64,000 bases of DNA, from positions 124,001-188,000 of the forward strand of contig CALAMI010000002.1 of assembly GCA_937925685.1 (NCBI GenBank), given 5' to 3'. Origin of the DNA: Candidatus Binatia bacterium. Lineage in GTDB: Bacteria > Desulfobacterota > Binatia > HRBIN30. Below are positions 44,460 to 53,629 of the stretch, in pieces. Each line of letters begins with the position of its first letter. The stretch's first letter is position 1. The position numbers and the translations under genes were made by a program. The notes beneath the pieces were generated by a model that was given only the letters and a program-made list of their open reading frames with translations, made no database searches and was not told the DNA's origin.

Positions 44460-45662
44460 GTGACGGTCTCGAACCAACGTGCCTTTGCCTTGTTGTTCGC
44501 CTGCTTGCTCAGCGTCGGCATGGGGCAGTCGATGCTCTTTTCCATTTTGCCTCCCGCGGCACGAGAAATCGGGATCACCCCGTTTCAAGTCTCGACGATC
44601 TTCGCCACTTCGGCGTTTCTCTGGGTGTTTGTCAGCCCATGGTGGGGCCGCAGAAGCGACATCGCAGGCCGCCGCAAAATCATTCTCATCGGGTTGCTCG
44701 GTTACGCGACCTCCATGGCGGCGCTAGCCACGGTGATTCGCGTCGGCACGGATAGGCTGTTGCCAGCGACTGTCGTGTACCCGCTGCTCGTTGCCTCGCG
44801 TTGCATTTTTGCCCTGGTTGGCTCAGGAACCGGGCCCGCCTCGCAAGCGTATGTCGCCGACCGGACGTCGCGCACCGAACGTACCGCTGGCGTTGCGTTG
44901 GTGAGCGCTTCCATGGGTTTAGGGGAAACGGTGGGCCCTGGGATCGGGGCTGCGCTCGCTTCGTTTGGCATCGTGGCTCCGTTGTACGTGGCTGCTGCCT
45001 TGGCAGTGGTCAGTGCCTGGTCGATTTGGAACTTTTTGCCCGAATCCGAGCTTACCCGAGAACGCCGGCCAGAACGCCCGCCACGAATGCAGGTGGCGGA
45101 TCGACGTGTGCTCCCGTTCTTAGCTGTGGTCACGGCGCTGCAAGCGGTGCGTGCCACGACGGTGATCACTCTGGCGTTTTTTCTCCAGGACACCCTCGCC
45201 CTGGATGCGCACACGACCGTGCAGTACTCGGGGATGGGGTTCGTCGTCCTGGCAGTTGCAGGATTGTTCTCCCAGTTGGTGATCGTTCAACGGTTCCGCC
45301 CGACTCCCCGCGCGATGATGCGAGTGGGAACGTTGTTGATGCTGGGCGCCTTTTTGTTGTTCGTAGTGGGGGCGTCTTTGGCGATGTATTTCCTGGCGTT
45401 GGTTGCACTTGGCTTGGGCTTGGGGCTGGTCCGTCCCGGAGCTGCGGCTGCAGCCTCTTTGTCGGTAACGCCTGCCGAGCAAGGTTCCGTTGCCGGACTC
45501 ATTGGCGGTATTTCCGTCATCGGCAACGTGGTGGGTCCAATGCTGGGAACGGCACTTTACAGTGTGGACCGGCACGGCCCCCATATTTTGAACGCAGCAA
45601 TTATGGCTGGAATCGTCGTGTTGGTCTGGACGAATCACCGGGTCCGGCGAGCGCATGCGTGA
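44460..45662 (+). CDS. Major facilitator superfamily transporter
   Basis: A 400-residue, 12-helix membrane transporter. GTG 44460, with GAGGA upstream, is preferred to a TTG at 44403. The intracellular loop WWGRRSDIAGRRKIILIG is the MFS motif A (GxLaDrxGrkxxl) and GSGTGPASQAYVADRTSRTERT is the loop 4/5 signature of drug:H+ antiporters. Substrate unknown. Its end overlaps or abuts the following dehydrogenase start. Confidence 0.88.
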   Translation: MTVSNQRAFALLFACLLSVGMGQSMLFSILPPAAREIGITPFQVSTIFATSAFLWVFVSPWWGRRSDIAGRRKIILIGLLGYATSMAALATVIRVGTDRLLPATVVYPLLVASRCIFALVGSGTGPASQAYVADRTSRTERTAGVALVSASMGLGETVGPGIGAALASFGIVAPLYVAAALAVVSAWSIWNFLPESELTRERRPERPPRMQVADRRVLPFLAVVTALQAVRATTVITLAFFLQDTLALDAHTTVQYSGMGFVVLAVAGLFSQLVIVQRFRPTPRAMMRVGTLLMLGAFLLFVVGASLAMYFLALVALGLGLGLVRPGAAAAASLSVTPAEQGSVAGLIGGISVIGNVVGPMLGTALYSVDRHGPHILNAAIMAGIVVLVWTNHRVRRAHA

Positions 45663-45669
45663 GGAACTG

Positions 45670-46671
45670 ATGCAACGGCGAGAGACCATTGGTTTGTTTG
45701 CAAACCGGGAGTTTCTGGATACGCAGGGAGAGCGCGTGCGCGCTCTTGCCATGGCCTATGGCTACGCAGTGGAGTTCGTGGTTGCACCGAGTGGTGACGA
45801 ACGAGTAGAAGAGCCCGCGCGCAGTGCGATCACGGTGGCGACCTTTAACGGGTACTGGGAAGCCGATCCACGCTTTACTCGACGGTTTTTCGGGGTGTTG
45901 CTGCGTGCGCCGCGTTTGCGGTGGTTTCATGTGCCCAATGCCGGTGTCGATCATCCCGCATTTCAGAGCTTGTTGGAGCGCGGAGTGGTGTTGACGACGT
46001 CCGCGGGTGCGAACGCAGTGGCAGTAGCCCACAGTGTCTGGGCAGCGGTGCTTGCGTTTGCCCGGGGAATGCCGCATTGGCTCGAGGCCCAACGGTCCAA
46101 GCGTTGGCAGCCGCTTGGCGAGAACCGGCGCGATTTGCAGGGCCAAATCATGGTCATCGTTGGCTTCGGGTCCATTGGACGCGAGGTGGCTCGATTGGCA
46201 CGAAGCTGCGGATTGAGAGTGGTCGCTGTGCGTAGGCAAGCCCGGGCCGAGGAATTTGTGGATGAGTGTGTGCCACTCGAGGCCATCGACTCGGTGTTGC
46301 CGCGCGCCGATTGGTTGGTGCTGACCTGCCCGCTTACGGAACGAACGCGCGGCTTGATCGACGCAGAGCGATTGCGGTGTTTGCCAGCGAGCGCCTACGT
46401 GATCAATGTGAGCCGTGGCGCCGTACTCGATGAACAGGCCTTAATTGCCGCCTTGCGTGCCCGGCGCTTAGCGGGCGCCTACTTAGACGTGTTTGTCGAG
46501 GAGCCGTTACCGGAAAGCTCACCGTTGTGGGAACTGGACAATGTAATTCTATCTCCTCACGACGCGGCAGGAGCCACAGGAAACCGCCAGCGCGTGAACG
46601 AGCTGTTTCTGGAAAATTTCGAGCGGTGGCTTGCGGGCGGCGAACTGCGCAATCGCGTGTCTCTGGGGTAG
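45670..46671 (+). CDS. D-2-hydroxyacid dehydrogenase (NAD-binding)
   Basis: A 333-residue oxidoreductase. ATG 45670 has GAGGA upstream; ATG 45655 overlapping the MFS stop is the alternative. Motifs are the NAD fold IVGFGSIGREVARLARSCG, INVSRGAVLDEQALI (substrate Arg) and LSPHDAAGATGN (catalytic His). It belongs to the branch with a glyoxylate/hydroxypyruvate reductase-like fold. Its substrate is a 2-oxo or 2-hydroxy acid, not identifiable. It forms an apparent two-gene operon with the MFS transporter. Confidence 0.9.
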   Translation: MQRRETIGLFANREFLDTQGERVRALAMAYGYAVEFVVAPSGDERVEEPARSAITVATFNGYWEADPRFTRRFFGVLLRAPRLRWFHVPNAGVDHPAFQSLLERGVVLTTSAGANAVAVAHSVWAAVLAFARGMPHWLEAQRSKRWQPLGENRRDLQGQIMVIVGFGSIGREVARLARSCGLRVVAVRRQARAEEFVDECVPLEAIDSVLPRADWLVLTCPLTERTRGLIDAERLRCLPASAYVINVSRGAVLDEQALIAALRARRLAGAYLDVFVEEPLPESSPLWELDNVILSPHDAAGATGNRQRVNELFLENFERWLAGGELRNRVSLG

Positions 46672-46697
46672 CGGCGCGCGCGTGTGGCGCGCTCGCC

Positions 46698-47516
46698 TTA
46701 CCTTCCCCGTGCCGCGTGCTCCAAAATCTCGAGGGCTTGCGCGTGCACGCGGCGGTCGCCCGCGGCAATGACTTGTCCACCGGAACTGCAATCGCTCCCG
46801 CGCCAGTTGGTGATCACGCCGCCCGCTCGCTCGACGATCGGAATCAAGGCTTGCACGTCGTAGGGTTGCAATCCGGATTCGACGACGAGGTCGATGCAGC
46901 CGAGGGCGACCATGCAGTACGCGTAGCAGTCGCCACTGTAGCGAGTGAGTTGCACCCGCTTCTCGAGTTCGCTGAACGCCAGACGCTCCTCCCGATCGAA
47001 CATGGACAGATCGGTGCATTGCAGCCTAGCTTCGCTCAGCGTTGCACACGGGCGCGTGCGCAACGGGATCGTGCGCCCGTGGTGCTGGAGCACAGCGCCG
47101 AGGGCGCTTCCGACAAAGCGCTCGCCAGTAAAGGGTTGGTCCATCACACCCAGGAGTGGTGCGCTGCCGTCATTTAACGCAATCAGTGTTCCCCATAAGG
47201 GAATGCCAGTCAAAAACGCCCGCGTGCCGTCGATCGGGTCGAGTATCCAGGTGAAAGCCGCGCTGCCTTTGTGGAAGCCTTCTTCTTCTCCGTAAATCCC
47301 ATGGTCGGGGTAACGTTGACGAATCAATGTGCGCATCGCCTGTTCTGCAGCATGATCGGCTGCGGTGACGGGATCGAACCTCTGCTCGGGCGATTTGTTG
47401 CGCGTCGCAGGGGCTGCCCGAAAGAGCGGAAGAATGGCCTTGCCGGCAGCGTCGGCAAGAATGTGGGCAAATGCGATGAACTCGTTCAACTGCTCGCGCG
47501 ACACGCCCATGGGCAC
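46698..47516 (-). CDS. Inositol-monophosphatase family, HisN-like histidinol phosphatase
   Basis: A 272-residue Mg-dependent phosphatase with DPVTAADHAAE, YGEEEGF, ILDPIDGTRAFLTGIPLW (metal-binding DPIDGT) and QPYDVQALIPIVERAGG, the IMPase signature. TRAFLTGIPLWGTLIAL is typical of the HisN branch that dephosphorylates histidinol phosphate, while inositol-1-phosphatases read more like GTxNFxHxxP. Starts at GTG 47516 or ATG 47510. Convergent with the dehydrogenase. A role on inositol phosphate for the upstream polyol pathway is possible but weaker. Confidence 0.85.
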   Translation of the reverse strand: MPMGVSREQLNEFIAFAHILADAAGKAILPLFRAAPATRNKSPEQRFDPVTAADHAAEQAMRTLIRQRYPDHGIYGEEEGFHKGSAAFTWILDPIDGTRAFLTGIPLWGTLIALNDGSAPLLGVMDQPFTGERFVGSALGAVLQHHGRTIPLRTRPCATLSEARLQCTDLSMFDREERLAFSELEKRVQLTRYSGDCYAYCMVALGCIDLVVESGLQPYDVQALIPIVERAGGVITNWRGSDCSSGGQVIAAGDRRVHAQALEILEHAARGR

Positions 47517-47957
47517 GCTCTTTCCTATCGTGCCGTGCTGTTTATCAATCCGACTACGGGAGACAATGTCTGCAAAGCATGCCCAACTCCTGAAGCACAG
47601 TCACCTTTGGCCGGGGTCGTTACCGCGGAAAACGTAGAGAAGAAGGGAGCTGGTGCTGGTGAGCGTCGATGGTCGGGCTCGAAGTCCGTCGGCGCCGCCT
47701 CGGCCGCCGCCCCGGTTACGCGGGGACGTCGCGTTTCGTCTTGAATCAGGACGGCAGACCGCTGCCGGGGCAAGATTGTCCCGAAGATTTCGCAAAGCAA
47801 GTGCTCCCGGCAATTCGTGGAAGGGGTCTCGTCTGGCGAAGTAGCCACAAGGAATTCTGCGATTGCATAGCGGCGACAAGCTCCAGGCGCTACCATCCGG
47901 AGCCACGGTGACGAGATGGCGCGCATCGCGAGGGTTGGCTGAGGGGAAGCGACGAAC
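47517..47957. other. Intergenic region upstream of terC, no gene seen
   Basis: About 440 bp, divergent between the HisN-like gene and terC, so it holds promoters for both. I looked for the manganese yybP-ykoY riboswitch that often precedes terC-type genes and did not find its conserved core. A long reverse frame here is a high-GC artefact. Confidence 0.45.
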
Positions 47958-48929
47958 ATGACGGACTTGTGGTTTTGGCTGAGCTTTGGAGTCTTGCTCG
48001 CCTTGTTGTTGATCTACGACCTGGGCGTGCTGCACCGCAGGCCACACGAGGTTCATTTTCGCGAGGCGCTTTGGCAGTCAGCCTTTTGGATTCTGCTGGC
48101 GTTGATGTTCAACGCGGCGGTGTACGCGTGGCGTGGTCCTCGAAGCGGGTTGGAGTTTCTCACCGCGTACCTCATCGAGAAATCATTGAGCGTCGATAAC
48201 ATTTTCGTCTTCATCATGATTTTCCAGTTCTTTCGCGTTCCCCGCGCGTACCAGCATCGGGTTTTGTTCTGGGGAGTTTTGGGGGCCCTGGTCATGCGGG
48301 CGTTTTTCATCCTCACGGGCATTCGCTTGTTGGAGTGGTTCCATTGGATGACGTATGTTTTCGGGGCATTTTTGATCTTCACGGCAATCAAACTCGTCCG
48401 CGATCAGGGAAAAGAGATCGACCCCATGGCCAACCCGATCATTCGCTGGCTCCGCCAGGTTTTGCCGTTCCGTACGGAGTACGAGGGACCTCGGTTTGTC
48501 TTGCGCCACGAAGGGTCGTACTTTTTCACTCCCTTGTTCCTGACGCTTCTGGTCGTGGAGTTTACGGATTTGGTGTTTGCGATCGATTCGATCCCGGCTG
48601 TTTTGGCCGTTTCGCGCGACGTATTTATCGTTTACACGTCGAACGCCTTTGCCATTCTGGGGTTGCGTGCCCTTTATTTTGTAGTGGCGGGGTTCATGCT
48701 GCTCTTCGCGTATCTGTCGTATGGGCTCGCTGCGATTTTACTGTTCGTAGGCCTGAAGATGCTGATTGCCGATATCTATCACGTGCCGGTGACGTGGTCG
48801 TTGGCGTTCATCGCGGCAACCTTGGCTGTATCGCTGCTAGCCTCTCTGTGGAAGGTCCCGGAGTCGGCTTTGGCCGTGGAGGTTGCCGACCCCGAAGGGC
48901 GAGAGGCAACAACGTCGAAGAACTTGTAA
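47958..48929 (+). CDS. TerC/Alx-family integral membrane protein
   Basis: A 323-residue inner-membrane protein with about nine hydrophobic helices. LTAYLIEKSLSVDNIFVFIMIF and VEFTDLVFAIDSIPAVLAVS are the two conserved, Asp-containing TerC signatures, linked to manganese or other metal-ion export (Alx/MntX-type). FTAIKLVRDQ precedes the cytoplasmic loop. It is isolated: no other ter genes are nearby, so a manganese-homeostasis role is likelier than tellurite resistance. Confidence 0.92.
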   Translation: MTDLWFWLSFGVLLALLLIYDLGVLHRRPHEVHFREALWQSAFWILLALMFNAAVYAWRGPRSGLEFLTAYLIEKSLSVDNIFVFIMIFQFFRVPRAYQHRVLFWGVLGALVMRAFFILTGIRLLEWFHWMTYVFGAFLIFTAIKLVRDQGKEIDPMANPIIRWLRQVLPFRTEYEGPRFVLRHEGSYFFTPLFLTLLVVEFTDLVFAIDSIPAVLAVSRDVFIVYTSNAFAILGLRALYFVVAGFMLLFAYLSYGLAAILLFVGLKMLIADIYHVPVTWSLAFIAATLAVSLLASLWKVPESALAVEVADPEGREATTSKNL

Positions 48930-49114
48930 AACCGAGTGCAGAAACGGCAGAGGCGCCGCCGGCGCGCTGGCCACACGCTTGGCCGCGATCGTTTTTCAGG
49001 AGAGGGCAAGAACCGCTTCTGAAAGCGTCGGCGCCAGAAAAGCGAACTTGCACAAAGCGATGCAACCTGGTCGTGCGTCGCTTTTCGGGAGCAAGTTTCG
49101 CCGTTGCACCGGCG

Positions 49115-50518
49115 TTACCGCAATTTGTACCAGCCGTCCATGTACTCCTTCATGGCGTCAGCAAGGAAAGCGCGATCGGGCAACGTGTTTGCCATCCCGT
49201 AAATGGGTGCTTGGCCCCCGGAAACCTCAGGGTGGGCTTTGACGAACTCCACGGATGCGCGCAAATCTTCAAGAAAGCGCTCGGCCACGCCGGGTTGGGT
49301 GTGACGTAGGGTGACGCAAATGTGCAAACTGGCGGGGCGTTGCAACCCATTGAGGCTCCAGCCGCGATCGGTCATGGCATCGAGCACCTTATAAATGTCG
49401 ATGTCGCGGGCGGTGAAGGCAATGACGAATAGCGGGTCGCCGATTACACCGAGTTCGGGGATGTCGGCAATGCCTTTCTTGAGTTTCTCCGCTGTCTGTA
49501 AAATGCGGCGAGTGGCGTCGAGATACCCACGTTCGCCAAAGGCAACTAGCGCCGCCCAGCATGCGGCACTCAGCCCTCCTGGACGACTGCCGGCAAAAGT
49601 CGGAGAACAATAAAGCCCACCAGGCCAGTCGGTGGCAGTGAAATACTGGTATCGACGCAATTCTCGCCCGCGGTAGAGGATCACCGACGTGCCCTTCGCG
49701 GCGTAGCCGAATTTGTGCGTGTCGACAGAAATCGACGTGACCCCGGGTAGGCGGAAGTCGAACGGGGGGACCGGATAGCCGAGCTTCTCGGCCCAGGGCA
49801 AAACGAAGCCACCGAGGCAGGCGTCGGTGTGAAAACCGATGCCGCGTTTGCGAGCAATTTCGGAAAGTTCTTCGATCGGATCGACGATGCCGTGCGGAAA
49901 GGGCGGGGCAGAGCCAACGAGTACGATGGTCTTGTCGTTGATCGCGGCTTCCATTGCTTTTACGTCGGCGCGCCAGTCTGACCCGATCGGTACATGATGA
50001 ATTTTGATGCCGAAGTATTGTGCTGCTTTGTCGAAGGCGGCGTGGGCCGTGGCCGGAACGACCATCTCTGGCTCCGTAATTCCCTTCTTGTCGCGGGCGT
50101 GGTCGCGGTAGGTTTTCATCGCCAGCAAAATGCTTTCGGTGCCTCCGGATGTCACCGTACCAACGATTTCTCCCGGTGTCCCTGGTTCGGTGCCGGGAGT
50201 GCCAGCTCCCAACATGTGAGCGACCATGGAGACAATTTCCGATTCGAACTTGATCGCACTGGGCCAGAGATCGACGTGCAATGGGTTGGACTGAGAGTGC
50301 AAGGCGTAAGCTTGGTTGAGAAAGTGCACGTGGTCGTCGGCACCGTGGTAAACAGCTCCCGAGGCATACCCCGCCTTCCAGCGCGCTTCCTCGAGCTCTT
50401 TCATCTCGCGTAGAACTGCCAGTACCTCTTCCCGCGGCACCCCTTCGGCAGGCAAGCGTTCAAATGTTTGGAAACGGCGGCGGTAGCTATGAATGTCTAC
50501 CTTGCCTTCTGCGCTCAT
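49115..50518 (-). CDS. PLP-dependent lyase, sphingosine-1-phosphate-lyase-like
   Basis: About 467 residues from ATG 50518, the first good Met before the domain; the frame runs to 50710 without protein-like sequence, and no strong ribosome site is seen. Group II decarboxylase fold with [38 protein letters not shown], and the Schiff-base lysine in [20 protein letters not shown]. The HK-x-GYAxKGTSV pattern and the FAGSRPGG segment match sphingosine-1-phosphate lyase rather than glutamate decarboxylase. It would cleave a phosphorylated long-chain base to an aldehyde and phosphoethanolamine; bacterial relatives may use other substrates. Confidence 0.85.
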   Translation of the reverse strand: MSAEGKVDIHSYRRRFQTFERLPAEGVPREEVLAVLREMKELEEARWKAGYASGAVYHGADDHVHFLNQAYALHSQSNPLHVDLWPSAIKFESEIVSMVAHMLGAGTPGTEPGTPGEIVGTVTSGGTESILLAMKTYRDHARDKKGITEPEMVVPATAHAAFDKAAQYFGIKIHHVPIGSDWRADVKAMEAAINDKTIVLVGSAPPFPHGIVDPIEELSEIARKRGIGFHTDACLGGFVLPWAEKLGYPVPPFDFRLPGVTSISVDTHKFGYAAKGTSVILYRGRELRRYQYFTATDWPGGLYCSPTFAGSRPGGLSAACWAALVAFGERGYLDATRRILQTAEKLKKGIADIPELGVIGDPLFVIAFTARDIDIYKVLDAMTDRGWSLNGLQRPASLHICVTLRHTQPGVAERFLEDLRASVEFVKAHPEVSGGQAPIYGMANTLPDRAFLADAMKEYMDGWYKLR

Positions 50519-50893
50519 GCGCCGCCGAGTAGCAAACTGGCTCGACAGAAGCGAGCGGACCTCGTCGACGACGCTTGGCGAGGGTGCGCAAGGCCAATTC
50601 GTTTTGTCGATTGGAGCGCGTGCTCGAAGGAAGGCCCGGTTTCGCACCGCTTCGGTGCGGAGGGCGAGGACAGACGAGCGCGCAACTAGGGCCGGTTCGT
50701 GCGGACGCACCGTGGGGGTGACGCTTTCGACCTGACACCCGGCGGCCGATCTTGGTCGCGAATGGTGGTAACCACACCGTGGACCCTAGTGGTCAGAGTG
50801 TGGGGATACACGGTAGCTCGGAGGCATTGCCTGGACACGTTGACACGGACCTGGTTTTGCGTCACGCCGGCTGGGCCACGATGGAGGAAAAAG
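50519..50893. other. Divergent promoter region between lyase and SDR
   Basis: About 375 bp. Part of it is open in both directions as upstream extensions of the flanking frames, but the translations are Arg/Cys/Ser-rich with no homology that I recognise. No terminator or operator pattern stands out. Confidence 0.4.
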
Positions 50894-51646
50894 ATGGAAC
50901 GGTTTCGTGACAAAATCGCTCTAGTTACCGGTGCTGCCTCGGGTATTGGCCGGGCGACAGCCGAACGGCTTGCGGCCGAAGGCGCTAAGGTGTTTTGCAC
51001 GGATGTCAACGAGGTGGGGTTGACCGAGACCGTAGCGGTCATTCGCGAACGGGGCGGTGTAGTCCACGCTGAGTGGTGCGATGTCAGCCGTCCCGAGAAC
51101 GCGCGGCAGAGTGTGCAATCGTGCCTGGGCCGCTTCGGGGCCATCGATGTGCTCGCCAATATTGCCGGCGTTGGCCGCTTTCAGCACACTCTAGAAGTCA
51201 GTGTCGAGGACTGGAATCACACCATCGCGGTGAATCTTTCGGGCACGTTTTTCATGTGCCAAGCAGCGCTCCCGGCATTGCTCGACCGACGTGGTGCCAT
51301 TGTCAACATGGCTTCGTCAGCCGGTCTGATTGGCCAAGCCTATAGCGCTGCCTACTGTGCATCGAAGGGCGGTGTGGTGCAACTCACCAAGGCGCTCGCT
51401 GTGGAATTCGCTCGCCGCGGAGTACGGGTGAACTGCGTGTGCCCTGGGGGCATCGACACGCCGTTTCTGGCCGGCTTCCGTCCCCCTGCTGGAGCGGAGA
51501 TCGACTTGATTACCCGCCTAAAATTGGTCGACGAAAAGGCGCCACCCGAGGCCGTGGCGGCCGCGGTTGCGTACCTGGCGTCGGACGAAGCACGCTACGT
51601 CAATGGGGCAGTACTCTCGGTCGACGCGGGACTGGTGATTTCCTGA
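50894..51646 (+). CDS. Short-chain dehydrogenase/reductase
   Basis: A 250-residue Rossmann-fold enzyme. ATG 50894 has GGAGG 9 bases upstream. It has the classical SDR motifs: VTGAASGIGRATAERL (TGxxxGxG), the NIAG stretch, an active-site Ser in IVNMASSAGLIG, YCASKGG (YxxxK) and RVNCVCPGGIDTPF. Likely oxidises or reduces a hydroxyl or ketone of a lipid or steroid-like substrate. Divergent from the sphingosine-phosphate-lyase-like gene. Confidence 0.92.
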   Translation: MERFRDKIALVTGAASGIGRATAERLAAEGAKVFCTDVNEVGLTETVAVIRERGGVVHAEWCDVSRPENARQSVQSCLGRFGAIDVLANIAGVGRFQHTLEVSVEDWNHTIAVNLSGTFFMCQAALPALLDRRGAIVNMASSAGLIGQAYSAAYCASKGGVVQLTKALAVEFARRGVRVNCVCPGGIDTPFLAGFRPPAGAEIDLITRLKLVDEKAPPEAVAAAVAYLASDEARYVNGAVLSVDAGLVIS

Positions 51647-51666
51647 AGGCAACTGGCTGCGCAATC

Positions 51667-52008
51667 TCAAGAATCGCGTTTGACCGGTGTGTAAATCGGG
51701 GTGGGCAACGGTGTAACCTTGTTGCCGCTCTCCGTAAGCGCGTAGACTTTGGCCTGCCCGCGCTTTTCGACCACGTCGATACGAATCACGGAATGGATGG
51801 GAATGTACGTTCGCTCTGTGTCTTCGAATTCTCGCTGTAAGGCCTCCTCGGAGGGATCGACGACAACGTTGGACTTCGCCCCGAAAATGAGCCCGTCGAG
51901 TTCGACAAACCCGAAAAGCGCCGCCTGGCTGACGTGTTTGGCATAAAGTTCGTAGACGCGCCCTTGGTTTTGGAAGATGACTCTATAGAGCAACTTCTTT
52001 TGCGCCAT
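51667..52008 (-). CDS. DUF1820 family protein
   Basis: A 113-residue cytoplasmic protein. The sequence KKLLYRVIFQNQGRVYELYA, then VVVDPSEEALQREFEDTERT and YIPIHSVIRIDVVEKRGQAK, matches the DUF1820 family, which is conserved in many proteobacteria and has no known function. It ends 21 bp past the end of the SDR gene (convergent). No strong ribosome site was found. Confidence 0.88.
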   Translation of the reverse strand: MAQKKLLYRVIFQNQGRVYELYAKHVSQAALFGFVELDGLIFGAKSNVVVDPSEEALQREFEDTERTYIPIHSVIRIDVVEKRGQAKVYALTESGNKVTPLPTPIYTPVKRDS

Positions 52009-52300
52009 CGGATGCGGGGATTAACGGGCGCGCAACGCTGTGGCAAGCATCATTTCTATTTCTGCGCCAGATGTAGGTTCGGCGTATCCGTACCTGCAGT
52101 CGCCATCAGCCCCCGCGTGGGAGTGGCGGGAGTGCGGAAACACCGACACATGGTCAGCGCCGGGCTCTCGGGCGATGGCAGCTGTAATCGGGGACTTGCC
52201 CATTGGATCGTCGCCGGCCGCGACTGAGTGCCCACGAGAACAGCAGTGGCGAGAAGTGACACTGGCCCCATTGCCGCTCCGAGGGGAGGTCGCCCTCGGA
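52009..52300. other. Intergenic region, no gene seen
   Basis: About 290 bp between DUF1820 and the barrel protein, both on the minus strand. Frames here are extensions or shadows of the flanking genes. It probably carries the DUF1820 promoter. Confidence 0.4.
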
Positions 52301-53536
52301 TCAAAAGAACACGTGGGCTTCGAGCAGCAGCACGTTTTGATTGTGGGTGGGGTCGGAGCGAATTCCGTTGTTGATGCGATAGAAGAGTCGCGGTTGGACA
52401 AAGCGGTTCAAAAACGGTTCGAGACCGACGCTCACGCGGTGCTCCGCATCATTGGCGGTGTCAAGAACGACGGTTGCCGTGCCCACTTGGCGTGTCAGCC
52501 GCCCGTCGCTGTCGGCGTAGTCGATGGCTGCTTTTACGTTGAGCCAGTCGAACAGCAAATAATTGGCCTCGCCGTACGCCAGAAATTGCCCGATGCGCCG
52601 GCCAAGCGTGGTGCGCCCTTTGTCGCTGCGGAAGTCGGCTTCGCCTAAAATCGTGAGCGGTCCCAAGTTCGTTCCGGCAAAGAGCCCGAAGAGCAAAGTT
52701 TCTCCGCTCGACGGTGCCACCCGTGACGCCGAGCCACCAATTAAGAGGGTGCGCAAAAAAGGAACCTCGTCGTACACCGCGTAGATCGTGCCCACGGTGC
52801 GCACGTCGCGATCTCCGCCACTACCGTCGGTCAGCGCGAAGAGTACCGACCATTTTCCCGGCTCGAAGCCCACGAGCGCACCGGGCTCTTGTAAGTTGAA
52901 GCTGAACCCAGTGTTCGCTGAGCTCGACCCACGGGAGCGCCCGCCTCGGATAAAAGCTTCATCATCCTGCAATTGCAGGCCGTAGGGCAAGTACATGCGC
53001 CCGACTTTGAGAAAGCCGTCCCACGGCAGGAATCCCTTCAGCAGGGCGAAGGCCTCGCGGTTGTCCACAGTGGGTTGAAATCTTTGGTCAAGGTAAAACG
53101 TGACTCGGTCGGGAACGAGTCTCAGCTCGCCATAAAGGGTCGCTTGGGTCGCTTCGAGGCGAGTTTGCTCTAGCCGGCCGCGAAACACCTGGTCGTTGCG
53201 CACCCTGCCGCTTGCACCGAGCGATTGGAAAATCCAGGCCGCGCTCGTGCGTAGGTCGCCACCAATGGCAACGAAGGGATTGATCTCGCCTGTGAAGTAC
53301 TCGACGGGGCGCGAGAACGGTCCAAAGAAGTCAGGATAGTGGAGCAGATCCTTGGCATGGGTGCTCACGAGGTCGGTCCGCTTTCCACCGCCGGTGACGT
53401 TGGTATGGCAAGCGCTGCAACGCATGCCCTCCCGCACGGCGATGTACGGTTCTGACCAGCCGGGGAGAGGGAGCCAAAGAAGGGCGCTTGTCGCCCAGCC
53501 TACGACCACCACCCGGATCGTGCGCCACGTTTTCAT
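52301..53536 (-). CDS. Exported monohaem-motif outer-membrane beta-barrel protein
   Basis: A 411-residue protein with a signal peptide (VVVVGWATSALLWLPLPGWS). The first mature segment has a single CxxCH c-type haem motif, MRCSACHTNV (C40, C43, H44), then GGGKRTDLVSTHA. The rest is built from alternating hydrophobic/polar strands with many Tyr/Phe and Gly turns (FLKVGRMYLPYGLQL, LFGLFAGTNLGPLTILGEAD, YGEANYLLFDWLNVKAAIDY), ending AHVFF with a terminal Phe as outer-membrane proteins do. It looks like a porin with a haem at its amino end. Function unknown; electron transfer or metal reduction across the outer membrane is possible. Confidence 0.75.
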   Translation of the reverse strand: MKTWRTIRVVVVGWATSALLWLPLPGWSEPYIAVREGMRCSACHTNVTGGGKRTDLVSTHAKDLLHYPDFFGPFSRPVEYFTGEINPFVAIGGDLRTSAAWIFQSLGASGRVRNDQVFRGRLEQTRLEATQATLYGELRLVPDRVTFYLDQRFQPTVDNREAFALLKGFLPWDGFLKVGRMYLPYGLQLQDDEAFIRGGRSRGSSSANTGFSFNLQEPGALVGFEPGKWSVLFALTDGSGGDRDVRTVGTIYAVYDEVPFLRTLLIGGSASRVAPSSGETLLFGLFAGTNLGPLTILGEADFRSDKGRTTLGRRIGQFLAYGEANYLLFDWLNVKAAIDYADSDGRLTRQVGTATVVLDTANDAEHRVSVGLEPFLNRFVQPRLFYRINNGIRSDPTHNQNVLLLEAHVFF

Positions 53537-53629
53537 GGCGCGCCACGATGGCTAAAAGGCACGGGCTGGTCAACAGCATCCTTGTCCGTGCACTTGCATT
53601 GCCGTGCTTGACTGCCATTTACGCAGTGC

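Noticed and set aside
47517..47957. Manganese yybP-ykoY riboswitch before terC
   Set aside because: The conserved core bases and paired stems were not found; only a short GGCGAAGTAGCC string resembles part of it.
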